8,273 bases of DNA from CAYRGC01 sp964423795 (GCA_964423795.1 CAYRGC010000031.1:1-8273), one strand, 5' to 3'. Shown: positions 1 to 6,566, counted from the stretch's first letter. Program-made: numbers and translations. Notes: generated by a model not told the origin, from the sequence alone.

Positions 1-1744
1 TGCCCTTGCTCTTGCTCATCTTGGCGCCGTTATGGGTGATGAGCCCCTGGTGCACCAGGCGCTGGAACGGCTCCGAGTGGCTCACGTATCCGAAGTCCTT
101 GAGCGCCATCATCACGAACCGCGCGTAGATGAGGTGCATGCACGCGTGCTCGGGACCGCCGATGTACATGCCGACGGGCATCCATTTCTTCTCGATCACT
201 TTCGGGACGAGCTCCTTCTCGTTTCCTTCGGCGAGATACCGGAGGTAATAGAACGAGCTGCAGACGAATGTATCCATCGTGTCGTACTCGGGCGTCCAGC
301 CCTTGCCGAAAATCTTCTCCGTTCGCTCCTTGAACTCCTTGCTCTCCGTGAGCGGCGACTTGCCGGTGGGCTTGAACTCCACGTCGATCGGGAGGAGCCA
401 CGGCAGGTGCTTCTCCGGGATCGGATGCGGCTTGCCCTCGGGATCGTAGACGATCGGGATCGGCGCGCCCCAGTAACGCTGGCGGGAGATGAGCCAGTCC
501 TTCAGGCGGTACTGAATCAGTCCCCTGCCCTTCTCCTCGTCCTCGAGCCAGGCGATCATCTTCTTCTTGGCCTCCTTCGTCGCGAGTCCGTCGAGGAAGT
601 CCGAATTCATCGCCTTCCCTTCGCCGGTGAACGCCTCCTTCGAGACGTCGCCTCCCCGCACGACCTCGACGATCGGCAAATCGTGGATTTTGGCGAATGC
701 GTAGTCGCGCTCGTCGTGTCCGGGTACGGCCATGACCGCGCCGGTGCCGTACGTCGCGAGGACGTAGTCGGCGACCCAGATCGGGACCTTCTTCCCGGTG
801 ACGGGGTGCAACGCGAAGGCGCCCGTCGGCACGCCGCTTTTCTCCTTGTTGAGGTCCGTGCGCTGGAGCTCCGTCTTCTTCTTCACCTCCTCGCGGTACG
901 CGTGCACCGCGCCCCAGCGGTCCTTGGGCGTGATCGTCTCCACGAGCGGATGCTCCGGCGCGAGCACGACGTACGTGACGCCGAAGAGCGTGTCGGCGCG
1001 CGTGGTGAAGACCGTGATGGCCTCGTCCGACCCTTCGATGCCGAAGCGGATCTCGGCACCCTCGCTCCTGCCGATCCAGTGTTGCTGCATGAGCTTCGTC
1101 TTCTCGGGCCAATCGAGATCTTTGTGCCCGTCAAGGAGCTTCTGGGAATACTTCGTGATCTGCCAGAACCACTGGTTCAGCGACTTCTGGATCACCTCCG
1201 TTCCGCAGCGCTCGCACGTCCCGTCCTGTACCTGCTCGTTCGCGAGCACCGTCTGGTCCTTGGGACAGTAGTTCACGAGCGCCTCCTTCTTGTACGCGAG
1301 CTTGTGCTCGTACATCCGCAGGAAGAGCCACTGCGTCCACTGGTAGTACTCGGGGACGGAGGTGTTCACCATCTTCTTCCAGTCGTACATCGTGCCGATG
1401 CGCTTGAGCTGCGCGATCATGGTGGCCACGTTGTCGGTGATCGACTTCGCTGGCGGCACGCCGGTCTTGATCGCGTAGTTCTCCGCGGGGAGACCGAACG
1501 CGTCGAAGCCCATCGGGGAAAAGACGTCCTTCCCTTTCATGCGCATGTGGCGAGCGTGGCTGTCGGCGGGCGCGAAGTTGTACCAGTGGCCGACGTGCAG
1601 CTTGTCGCCGCTCGGGTACGGGAACATCACGAGCGAGTAGTACGGGTCCTTCGCCGTCGCGAGATCGGTCTCGTACGCTTTCGCGTCCTCCCATTTCTTC
1701 TGCCACTTGGCTTCGACGGTGGTCGGATCGTAGGGCCTCTGCAT
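1..1744 (-). CDS. leuS: Leucyl-tRNA synthetase, N-terminal 581 residues (3' end off-window)
   Basis: Cytoplasmic class I aminoacyl-tRNA synthetase that charges tRNA-Leu with leucine and edits mischarged tRNA. Translating the minus strand from 1744 gives an unbroken frame to the window edge. The HIGH signature is HVGH, residues 50-53 (bases 1597-1586). A zinc-type insert with CPKDQTVLANEQ and CERCG follows. The CP1 editing domain shows TTRADTLFGVTYVV and the GHDERDYAF stretch whose Asp belongs to the editing pocket. RLKDWLISRQRYWG marks the return to the catalytic core. KMSKS is at bases 22-8, so only the end of the catalytic region and the anticodon-binding and C-terminal domains are missing. 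The ATG at 1744 is chosen because the protein begins MQRPYDPTTVEAKWQKKW, the usual LeuS start. No Shine-Dalgarno is visible; a -10-like TACACT lies 6 nt upstream of the ATG. Identification is secure. Confidence 0.97.
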   Translation of the reverse strand, partial: MQRPYDPTTVEAKWQKKWEDAKAYETDLATAKDPYYSLVMFPYPSGDKLHVGHWYNFAPADSHARHMRMKGKDVFSPMGFDAFGLPAENYAIKTGVPPAKSITDNVATMIAQLKRIGTMYDWKKMVNTSVPEYYQWTQWLFLRMYEHKLAYKKEALVNYCPKDQTVLANEQVQDGTCERCGTEVIQKSLNQWFWQITKYSQKLLDGHKDLDWPEKTKLMQQHWIGRSEGAEIRFGIEGSDEAITVFTTRADTLFGVTYVVLAPEHPLVETITPKDRWGAVHAYREEVKKKTELQRTDLNKEKSGVPTGAFALHPVTGKKVPIWVADYVLATYGTGAVMAVPGHDERDYAFAKIHDLPIVEVVRGGDVSKEAFTGEGKAMNSDFLDGLATKEAKKKMIAWLEDEEKGRGLIQYRLKDWLISRQRYWGAPIPIVYDPEGKPHPIPEKHLPWLLPIDVEFKPTGKSPLTESKEFKERTEKIFGKGWTPEYDTMDTFVCSSFYYLRYLAEGNEKELVPKVIEKKWMPVGMYIGGPEHACMHLIYARFVMMALKDFGYVSHSEPFQRLVHQGLITHNGAKMSKSKG

Positions 1745-1750
1745 GCGGAA

Positions 1751-1779
1751 AGTGTAGCCTTTCGCTCCGTCCGGGGGAA
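1751..1779 (-). promoter_or_regulatory. Possible leaderless promoter of leuS
   Basis: On the minus strand, TTCCCC (1779-1774), a 17-base spacer and TACACT (1756-1751) precede the leuS ATG by 6 bases. Initiation about 7 bases after the hexamer would place the transcript start on or next to the ATG. The -10 is a fair match and the -35 is poor (3 of 6). Inference only. Confidence 0.35.
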
Positions 1780-1804
1780 TCGCATTCGGTCCGTGAGCGA
1801 AAAA

Positions 1805-1832
1805 TTGACTTCCGGCGAGGAATACACAAAAT
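1805..1832 (+). promoter_or_regulatory. Weak candidate promoter for the 314-residue gene
   Basis: TTGACT (1805-1810) is a 5-of-6 match to a -35 box. CAAAAT (1827-1832), 16 bases later, is a 4-of-6 match to a -10 box, ending 6 bases before the ATG at 1839. GAGG at 1817-1820 suits the ATG at 1831 better, but that ATG opens only a three-codon frame ending in a TGA that overlaps the 1839 ATG. Start-site usage here is unresolved. Confidence 0.3.
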
Positions 1833-1838
1833 GCCCGC

Positions 1839-2783
1839 ATGAAAAGTTCGGAGAACTTCTACGGAGTCCTCGACGCGTTCACGCGCGAGGCCGGCACGCT
1901 CATCCAGAAAGGCATGGAGCAAAACGCCCCCCATGTCGCCCTGCGCGACCTGCACGAAGGATGGATGCGCGATATCGATGCCGACGCAGACCCCGCGATA
2001 GCTGCCGAGCCGGATCTCGATCCCGACCTGGTTCGGGCGTACCTGCGACGGTGGTACCGGGACGGCCTGCCGAGGGACATGCTCGTGGGGGAAGGCGTAG
2101 ATTTCCTGCGCGAGCGGTTCGGCGCGATCGACCGCGACGGATCGATGGATAACCAGCAGCTGAAGCTGAACGTCTCCGTCCGCATCGCCTCCGTGGCCGA
2201 AGCGGCGCGGATGATCATGAAGGGCATGCGCGACGATCCGACGGTGCCCAACGTCCTCAAGACGGAAACGGTCGGCGAGACCAAGCGATGGGCGCATCGG
2301 AGACGCGCGCCGGATTTCGAGCCGACGGCGCGGCAAATGATCTTCGACGACGGGAACAACGTGCAGGCGCGCTTCGGCCTACCGCAGACCGCACGAACCG
2401 GTGCGCTCCAAAAGCATCTGGAAATCCTGTTCAAAGATCTCAGTACCACGGTTCTGAAGATCAGTACCTATAATACGGACCAGAAGACGGGAGTGCGCGC
2501 GAAAGGCGACTGCATCGCCTCCGCCATCTGGCGCAACGCGCAGCCAGCGAACATCACCATCAACGGAAGGGTGATCCCCTACTCGTTCAAGCAGTTGGGG
2601 TTGCACGCCATCAGTATGGAAGGAGCGGGCAGTAGCGAGTACATGCCCTCGACCGCCGTGACCGCGTTGGTCAACCGCTTCCTGGCCGAGGCCGACGATC
2701 CGCGTGAGGGACCGGCCGACCCCCCGCAACCGAGCAAGGTGCCGATCGTCAACCTGCTTTCGTGGATGAAAGAGGGACAATAA
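1839..2783 (+). CDS. Unrecognised 314-residue cytosolic protein
   Basis: I do not recognise this family. The protein has no signal peptide or membrane segment and is charged throughout. The first ~110 residues look helical and acidic, with a DIDADADP cluster around residues 45-52. A middle region (about 115-185) is rich in basic and acidic residues. A likely beta-containing part (about 200-265) includes TVLKISTYNTDQKTG and ITINGRVIPYSF. A proline-rich linker (DDPREGPADPPQPSK) comes before a short C-terminal tail. It is the only gene diverging from leuS, and der follows 127 bases downstream on the same strand, so co-transcription with der is possible. The start is the first in-frame ATG and no convincing ribosome-binding site precedes it. 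Coding status is supported by the uninterrupted frame, natural composition and fit between neighbours. Function unknown. Confidence 0.8.
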   Translation: MKSSENFYGVLDAFTREAGTLIQKGMEQNAPHVALRDLHEGWMRDIDADADPAIAAEPDLDPDLVRAYLRRWYRDGLPRDMLVGEGVDFLRERFGAIDRDGSMDNQQLKLNVSVRIASVAEAARMIMKGMRDDPTVPNVLKTETVGETKRWAHRRRAPDFEPTARQMIFDDGNNVQARFGLPQTARTGALQKHLEILFKDLSTTVLKISTYNTDQKTGVRAKGDCIASAIWRNAQPANITINGRVIPYSFKQLGLHAISMEGAGSSEYMPSTAVTALVNRFLAEADDPREGPADPPQPSKVPIVNLLSWMKEGQ

Positions 2784-2796
2784 GCCACTTTTGCGC

Positions 2797-2825
2797 TTCC
2801 GGAAGGGAACCGAGACGAGTAGACT
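2797..2825 (+). promoter_or_regulatory. Possible promoter in front of the der leader ORF
   Basis: TTCCGG (2797-2802), a 17-base spacer and TAGACT (2820-2825) lie 8 bases before the ATG at 2834. The layout resembles that before leuS (TTCCCC, 17 bases, TACACT). If used, transcription would begin close to the first base of the leader ORF, not at der itself. The -35 is poor, so this is a candidate only. Confidence 0.3.
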
Positions 2826-2833
2826 GCGTCGCA

Positions 2834-2908
2834 ATGGCACGGATCCCCCTCGTCGCCATCATCCTTCGACAACGCTCAGGACGAGAGTTCCCGTTTCCTG
2901 AAAACTGA
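2834..2908 (+). other. Leader ORF: truncated second copy of the der N-terminus
   Basis: A 24-codon frame starts MARIPLVAII, matching MARLPLVAII at the start of der in 9 of 10 residues. The 30 bases involved differ from the der copy at 7 positions, and all but the Ile/Leu codon are synonymous third-position changes. After ten codons the similarity stops and the frame reads through a dispersed-repeat-like sequence (2864-2885) to a TGA at 2906-2908, two bases before the der ATG. That spacing would allow coupled re-initiation on der. It may be the old der start broken by an insertion, a small leader ORF that is really translated, or an assembly chimera. Whether it is translated is unknown. Confidence 0.5.
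2864..2885. repeat. Copy of a widespread short dispersed repeat
   Basis: The core TTCGACAACGCTCAGGAC resembles a short repeat (TTCGAC-A/TA-CGCTCAGGAC and relatives) that I recall from the intergenic regions of many unrelated bacterial genomes, where its reverse complement often reads LSVVEG. It begins exactly where the duplicated der codons stop. Only one copy is in this window, so its repeat status rests on recollection rather than on internal evidence. Confidence 0.4.
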
Positions 2909-2910
2909 CC

Positions 2911-4302
2911 ATGGCGCGCTTACCTCTTGTCGCAATCATCGGCCGCCCGAACACGGGCAAGTCGACGCTCTTCAACGCGCTCGTGCGCGAGCGCGTGGCC
3001 ATCGAAAGCCCCGTCGCGGGCACGACGCGCGACCACATCTGCCGGCGCGTCACGACGGGTGAGGTCGATTACCTGTTGATCGACACCGGCGGCATGGGCG
3101 GGGGCACGGAGGACAAGGACTTCGAGGACGACGTGCACGCGCAGTCCCTCCTCGCGCTCGAGGCCGCCGACCTCATCCTCTTCACGGTGAACGCGCGGGA
3201 GGAACTGACGAAGAACGACCAGGAGATCGCCGACCTCCTACGGAGGAAGAAGCGGAGGCACATCCCCGTCCTCATCGTCGCCAACAAGTGCGACTCGCTG
3301 GAATTAGCAGAACAGGCGGAGCACGCCTTCCACCGCCTCGGCGTGTCGGACGCCGTGATCCCCATGAGCGCGGTGAACCGCATCGGCGTTCCCGAGCTCA
3401 ACGAGGCGATCACGAAGCACCTGCTCGCGCTGCACTTCGAGCAAAAGAAGCCAGCCGGCGGCGAGGAAGGCGGCTTCGAGAGCGCCGTCTCGAACCCCGA
3501 CGTGCCGAAGGTGGCCATCGTGGGCAAGCCGAACGTGGGCAAGAGCTCGCTTCTCAACGCCCTCATGTCCGACGAGCAGCGCGCCGTGTCGCCGAAGCTC
3601 GTCTCCCCGGTCGCCGGCACCACCCGCGACGCGACCGACACGATCGTCCGCCGCGAGGGGGTCGAATACATCTTCGTGGATACCGCGGGCCTCCGCCGTC
3701 CGGCGCGCGTGGAGAAGGACCTGGAGGGCCTCTCGGCGCTCAGGAGCCTCCAGGCGATCGAGGACTGCGACGTGGCGCTCCTCGTGCTCGACGCGCGCGA
3801 GCCGGTGAGCCACCAGGACAAGCGCATCGCCGAGCGCATCATCGATGCCGGAAAGGGCATCGTGATCCTCGTGAACAAGATCGACGAGATGAAGGGCGAG
3901 GAGCGCATCGAGAAGATCGCGGAGGTGCGCGGCAGCTTCGTGTTCTGCCGGTACGCGCCGGTGCTCCCCTGCTCCGCCCTCACGCGGGACAACATCGTGA
4001 AGGTCTTCGACCTCGCCACGATGGCCCACCGCAACCGCCTGCGACGCATCGCGGACAAGGACCTGCGGCGCTTCTACCAGGACGCGGTGATGGGCAAGCC
4101 CATGAGCGCGCTCGCGACCGCCAAGCACGTCACGCAAGCCGCGGATCCCCCGCCGACGTTCGTCCTCTTCCTCAAGAACCCCAAGCAGGTGCAGATCAGC
4201 CAGCTCAGGTACCTGGAAAACAGGCTCCGGGAAACGTTCGGCTTGGAGGGTGCGCCGGTGCGATGGTCGCTGAAGGGGCCGAGAACGAGACGAAAGGACT
4301 AA
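2911..4302 (+). CDS. der: Ribosome-assembly GTPase Der (EngA)
   Basis: Essential bacterial GTPase with two tandem G domains that helps mature the 50S ribosomal subunit. G domain 1 has P-loop GRPNTGKST (11-19), switch GTTRD (37-41), DTGG (58-61) and NKCD (125-128). An acidic Gly/Glu linker (about 180-197) leads to G domain 2: GKPNVGKSS (205-213), GTTRD (236-240), DTAG (257-260) and NKID (322-325). The C-terminal KH-like domain covers roughly 365-455 and the end is basic (GPRTRRKD), as usual. The length of 463 is typical, so the gene is complete. The ATG at 2911 gives the canonical distance to the P-loop, but it has no Shine-Dalgarno or adjacent -10. The better-placed -10-like hexamer lies before a duplicate of the first ten codons at 2834. 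Convergent with the LOG-family gene. Confidence 0.97.
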   Translation: MARLPLVAIIGRPNTGKSTLFNALVRERVAIESPVAGTTRDHICRRVTTGEVDYLLIDTGGMGGGTEDKDFEDDVHAQSLLALEAADLILFTVNAREELTKNDQEIADLLRRKKRRHIPVLIVANKCDSLELAEQAEHAFHRLGVSDAVIPMSAVNRIGVPELNEAITKHLLALHFEQKKPAGGEEGGFESAVSNPDVPKVAIVGKPNVGKSSLLNALMSDEQRAVSPKLVSPVAGTTRDATDTIVRREGVEYIFVDTAGLRRPARVEKDLEGLSALRSLQAIEDCDVALLVLDAREPVSHQDKRIAERIIDAGKGIVILVNKIDEMKGEERIEKIAEVRGSFVFCRYAPVLPCSALTRDNIVKVFDLATMAHRNRLRRIADKDLRRFYQDAVMGKPMSALATAKHVTQAADPPPTFVLFLKNPKQVQISQLRYLENRLRETFGLEGAPVRWSLKGPRTRRKD

Positions 4303-4313
4303 TGCAAACAACC

Positions 4314-4382
4314 AAACTCAAAACCTCAAAACCTCTAAACCTCATAACCTCATACACTAAAAGATTCTGAGGTTTCGAGGTT
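4314..4382. repeat. 8-bp tandem array with inverted copies between convergent genes
   Basis: AACCTC recurs at 4322, 4330, 4338 and 4346, an exact 8-base period, with a degenerate unit (AAACTCAA) at 4314. The inverted unit GAGGTT occurs at 4369 and 4377, again 8 bases apart. The right arm 4368-4382 pairs with 4330-4344 at 14 of 15 positions, and also, less well, with the arms shifted by one repeat unit. A variable-register hairpin is therefore possible. Confidence 0.85.
4330..4382. terminator. Candidate bidirectional terminator between der and the LOG gene
   Basis: A 15-bp stem with one mismatch (4330-4344 with 4368-4382) and a 23-base loop lies between the stop codons of two convergent genes, 27 bases after der and 22 bases after the LOG gene. 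It has no U-tract on either strand, so it is not a classic intrinsic terminator. It could block read-through or stabilise the 3' ends. Confidence 0.4.
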
Positions 4383-4404
4383 CAGAGCAGAAACACGAAT
4401 GATC

Positions 4405-5010
4405 TTAACCCCGTCCCTTCCTTTGGATCTTCACCCGCGCGTCCTCCACCACGGGGAGCGGGAACGCCTTGATGACCACCTCCAGCTTATCGAGGAGCCT
4501 GGCCGGATCGTCGTCCATCACCAGGTTCTGCGGCACTTCGCGCACGCAGAGCTCGAGGATGTGGAGGATGTGGTTGCTGATGCCGCCGGAGTTCGTGAGG
4601 ATGCCGATCGGGCGCCCTTCGTCGTAAGCGATGGTGAATTCGTTGAGTGTGCCGATGCCGCCGCCGACGATCACGATGGCGTCGGAGGAACGGATGTTGA
4701 TGATGTCGCGCTCCATGAAGCCCATGCCCGTGTAAATGATCATGTCATGGGCGTGCGGGGAGAGATACCCGTTGATGTGCTCGTATTCGGAAAAGGCGGG
4801 CGAGACGCCGACCGTGAAACCGTGGCACTCCTTGGCGCCGAGGAGCGCGTCGTTGGGAAGGCCGGGGCACGCGCCGTTGATGAAGATGTGATTGCGCTTG
4901 CCGATCTCGCGCCCGAGGGCACGGGCCTTCTCGCGGGCAACAGGATCCTCTACCTGGGGGCCGGAGGCCGATCCCATCACGCCGATCTTCAGACGATGTT
5001 CGTGAGCCAT
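4405..5010 (-). CDS. LOG/SLOG-family Rossmann protein, possible nucleoside-monophosphate phosphoribohydrolase
   Basis: A 201-residue soluble protein with the Rossmann-like SLOG fold. Residues 8-13 (KIGVMG) form the first strand. ACPGLPNDALLGAK (47-60) corresponds to the phosphate-binding glycine region. FMERDIINIRSSDAIVIVGG continues into the LOG signature GGGIGTLNE (116-124; family form PGGxGTxxE, first residue Gly instead of Pro). By position, Arg101 and Glu124 match the conserved catalytic Arg and Glu of LOG enzymes, which cleave nucleoside 5'-monophosphates to free base and ribose 5-phosphate. The Pro-to-Gly change and the unusual NGACPGLPND segment place it in a divergent branch, so the substrate is uncertain; a ligand-binding role without catalysis is possible. 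The start at 5010 sits about 50 bases after a good promoter. No Shine-Dalgarno is visible. Convergent with der. Confidence 0.85.
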   Translation of the reverse strand: MAHEHRLKIGVMGSASGPQVEDPVAREKARALGREIGKRNHIFINGACPGLPNDALLGAKECHGFTVGVSPAFSEYEHINGYLSPHAHDMIIYTGMGFMERDIINIRSSDAIVIVGGGIGTLNEFTIAYDEGRPIGILTNSGGISNHILHILELCVREVPQNLVMDDDPARLLDKLEVVIKAFPLPVVEDARVKIQRKGRG

Positions 5011-5038
5011 AAGGGTGGTTGATGTGGATGTGACGATA

Positions 5039-5056
5039 CCCGAATCGCGGTTCGGG
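5039..5056. promoter_or_regulatory. Perfect inverted repeat in the 5' leader of the LOG-family gene
   Basis: CCCGAA (5039-5044) and TTCGGG (5051-5056) form a perfect 6-bp stem with a 6-base loop. It falls between the predicted transcript start (about 5061) and the ATG at 5010. It could be an RNA hairpin or a protein-binding operator; the sequence alone does not decide. Confidence 0.4.
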
Positions 5057-5067
5057 GAGATCTAGAC

Positions 5068-5076
5068 AGTATAGCA
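5068..5076 (-). promoter_or_regulatory. Extended -10 promoter for the LOG-family gene
   Basis: On the minus strand TGC followed by TATACT (hexamer 5073-5068) is an extended -10 with 5 of 6 matches. No good -35 is present at the usual distance, as is common for extended -10 promoters. The predicted start near 5061 gives a leader of about 50 bases. Confidence 0.6.
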
Positions 5077-5136
5077 GAAAACGGCCCGGAACGCTATTGG
5101 CTCCTCACCTCTTCTTTCTTGAAAGCCTACAACTCA

Positions 5137-5487
5137 TCAATCCAAACTCGAGAGAAAATCCTCGAGAGCACGCACCGCATTCTCGAATGAGGGTGACGAT
5201 TCATCGTCGGTAAAATTTCTTGTGCGAATCCGTCTTTCCGTATGTTGCTCACGGGGATCATGCTCTTTTCCAAGACCTGGGACGATCGGGGTCTCTCCGT
5301 CGACAACTTTCCGCATACGCTTCGAAACTTCCCCCCTCTTTTTCTGACGAACTTGCGCGATTCGATCCTTCAACTCAGCAATTGAGAGACCACATTTTTT
5401 GGCAAATATTCCCATTCCCGACTCAGCGTCCTGCGAAGACTGACGAGTCTTCCCATCGCCATCGAGATCATTGTCTACTATATTCAT
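5137..5487 (-). CDS. Unrecognised 116-residue hydrophilic protein in a lower-G+C stretch
   Basis: I do not recognise this protein. It is soluble, very charged and probably partly disordered. The acidic N-terminus (NIVDNDLDGDGK) is followed by a helical segment around 25-50 (FAKKCGLSIAELKDRIAQVR), a Lys/Arg-rich patch, a disordered-looking acidic and basic middle, and a final amphipathic helix (FENAVRALEDFLSSLD). By hand count, bases 5161-5280 are about half G+C, clearly below the flanking genes, and the upstream region is strongly AT-rich, so recent acquisition is possible. A near-consensus promoter lies directly upstream, with the -10 only 4 bases from the ATG, implying a leaderless message. 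If instead translation begins at Met25 (5415), the product would be 92 residues. Flanked by mltG upstream and the LOG gene downstream, all on the same strand but each with its own signals. Confidence 0.6.
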   Translation of the reverse strand: MNIVDNDLDGDGKTRQSSQDAESGMGIFAKKCGLSIAELKDRIAQVRQKKRGEVSKRMRKVVDGETPIVPGLGKEHDPREQHTERRIRTRNFTDDESSPSFENAVRALEDFLSSLD

Positions 5488-5491
5488 AGAA

Positions 5492-5521
5492 ATATTATGA
5501 TATTAATACTTAAATTGTCAA
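5492..5521 (-). promoter_or_regulatory. Near-consensus sigma70-type promoter of the 116-residue gene
   Basis: TTGACA (5521-5516) is a perfect -35. After 18 bases comes TAATAT (5497-5492), a 5-of-6 -10. This is the strongest promoter in the window. The predicted start falls on or within a few bases of the ATG at 5487. AATAT and ATATT (5491-5495 and 5500-5504) form an inverted repeat over the -10 that could serve as an operator. Confidence 0.75.
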
Positions 5522-5531
5522 TGTCACCCGA

Positions 5532-6530
5532 TCAGCGTAAATACCGCTCTTTATTCGCATTGTGCTCGTCGTTCGTGCGGGCGTAGTGGATCTGCCCGTT
5601 TCCGTCGTGCAGGTAATACAGATACTCGGACGGAATCGGCTCCATGGCCGCGCGCAGGCTCTGCAGGCTCGGGCTCGCGATGGGCCCGGGCGGGAGGCCG
5701 CGATACTTGCGGGTGTTGTAGGGCGAATCGACCTCGAGGTCCGAAGCCGTGAGCGTCCCCGTGGGTTTGCCGAGGACATAGCGCGTGGTGGCGTCGACGT
5801 AGAGGCCCGTGCCGCCCTCGATGCGCTTCCAGAGGATTCCCGCGACGGTCCTGCGCTCGTCCTCCCCACGCGCCTCCTCCTCCACGATGGAGGCCATCGT
5901 CACGATCTCCTCGAGCGAGTGATGGGACGCGGCGAGCTCCGTCTTGAGCCCGTCGACCACGCGGTCCCGGAAAGTCTCTAGCAGCCTCTCCACGAACGCC
6001 TTCGGGTCGAACTCCGCCGCGTTCACGAAGTAGGTATCCGGGAAGAGATACCCCTCGAGCCTTCCTCCGCGCGGGGCGAGACCGGAGCGGGCCGGCAAGA
6101 AGGCGTACGAGGAAAAGTCGCAGGTCCGCGCGCAGTCCTCGATCGCGCCCTCGGGCGCGAGGCCTTCCTTGGCGACGAGCGCGTCGATGTCCTTCACGGT
6201 GAATCCCTCGGGAATGGTGAGCCTGCTCTCCGTAGCGCCGCCGCCCGCGAGGATCCGCACCACCTCGGGCACGTCCTCGCCGCCCGTGAAGGCATAGGTT
6301 CCGGCCTTCAGCACGGCTTGCGTCCCGTGCAGGCGGTTATAGAGGGCGAAGACCCTGGGCGACCGGATGACGCCGGCGTTCTCCAGCTTCATCGCGATGC
6401 CGGAGACACTCGTCCCCTTCTCGATCACGACGGTCTGCTTTCCCGTGTCCCCGGGCGCGCGAAGATTCCATGTATACCAAACGAAGATGCTTACACAGAA
6501 AAGGGCGACGGTGATGAACAATTTCTTCAT
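5532..6530 (-). CDS. mltG: Endolytic murein transglycosylase MltG (YceG-like)
   Basis: Membrane-anchored lytic transglycosylase that cuts nascent peptidoglycan strands and so limits glycan chain length during wall elongation. An N-terminal membrane segment (about residues 4-20) is preceded by two lysines, giving an inside-cytoplasm anchor. A LysM-like region (about 33-105) contains VVIEKGTSVSGIAMKL and AGTYAF. The catalytic YceG domain carries EGYLFPDTY (159-167), the catalytic glutamate in ASIVEEE (Glu217), VDATTRYVLGK (245-255) and the conserved SPYNTRKYRGLPPGPIASPS (269-288). At 332 residues it is of normal length and complete. The ATG at 6530 is chosen because the anchor follows at once. 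No Shine-Dalgarno is seen. Its separation from ybaB by a hairpin and a palindrome suggests separate transcription. Confidence 0.96.
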   Translation of the reverse strand: MKKLFITVALFCVSIFVWYTWNLRAPGDTGKQTVVIEKGTSVSGIAMKLENAGVIRSPRVFALYNRLHGTQAVLKAGTYAFTGGEDVPEVVRILAGGGATESRLTIPEGFTVKDIDALVAKEGLAPEGAIEDCARTCDFSSYAFLPARSGLAPRGGRLEGYLFPDTYFVNAAEFDPKAFVERLLETFRDRVVDGLKTELAASHHSLEEIVTMASIVEEEARGEDERRTVAGILWKRIEGGTGLYVDATTRYVLGKPTGTLTASDLEVDSPYNTRKYRGLPPGPIASPSLQSLRAAMEPIPSEYLYYLHDGNGQIHYARTNDEHNANKERYLR

Positions 6531-6566
6531 AGATCGATGGCGACTGTATCAAAGAGTCGTCGCGAA

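Noticed and set aside
32..2152. A 706-codon open frame on the plus strand opposite leuS and into the next gene.
   Set aside because: It is an antisense shadow in high-G+C DNA. Its translation is low-complexity (rich in Arg, Leu, Val, His), while the minus strand encodes a fully motif-supported LeuS.
30..2336. Other minus-strand frames within leuS and the 314-residue gene (30-1112 and 1131-2336).
   Set aside because: Arg/His-rich off-frame translations with no family resemblance, overlapping better-supported genes.
3069..4370. Long frames opposite or off-frame to der.
   Set aside because: der has all ten G-domain motifs in the correct order. The alternatives are compositional shadows.
4314..4382. 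The 8-bp array as a CRISPR array.
   Set aside because: Units are 8 bases with no spacers, and no cas genes are present.
4399..5022. A 207-codon plus-strand frame opposite the LOG gene.
   Set aside because: Asp/Val/His-rich antisense translation, no motif; the minus strand shows the LOG signature.
5114..5125. A small hairpin (CTTTC/GAAAG) after the 116-residue gene.
   Set aside because: A 5-bp A/T-rich stem with a two-base loop and no U-tract is too weak to call a terminator.
5220..5489. An 89-codon plus-strand frame opposite the 116-residue gene.
   Set aside because: No promoter on the plus strand is visible, while the minus-strand frame has a near-consensus promoter at its start.
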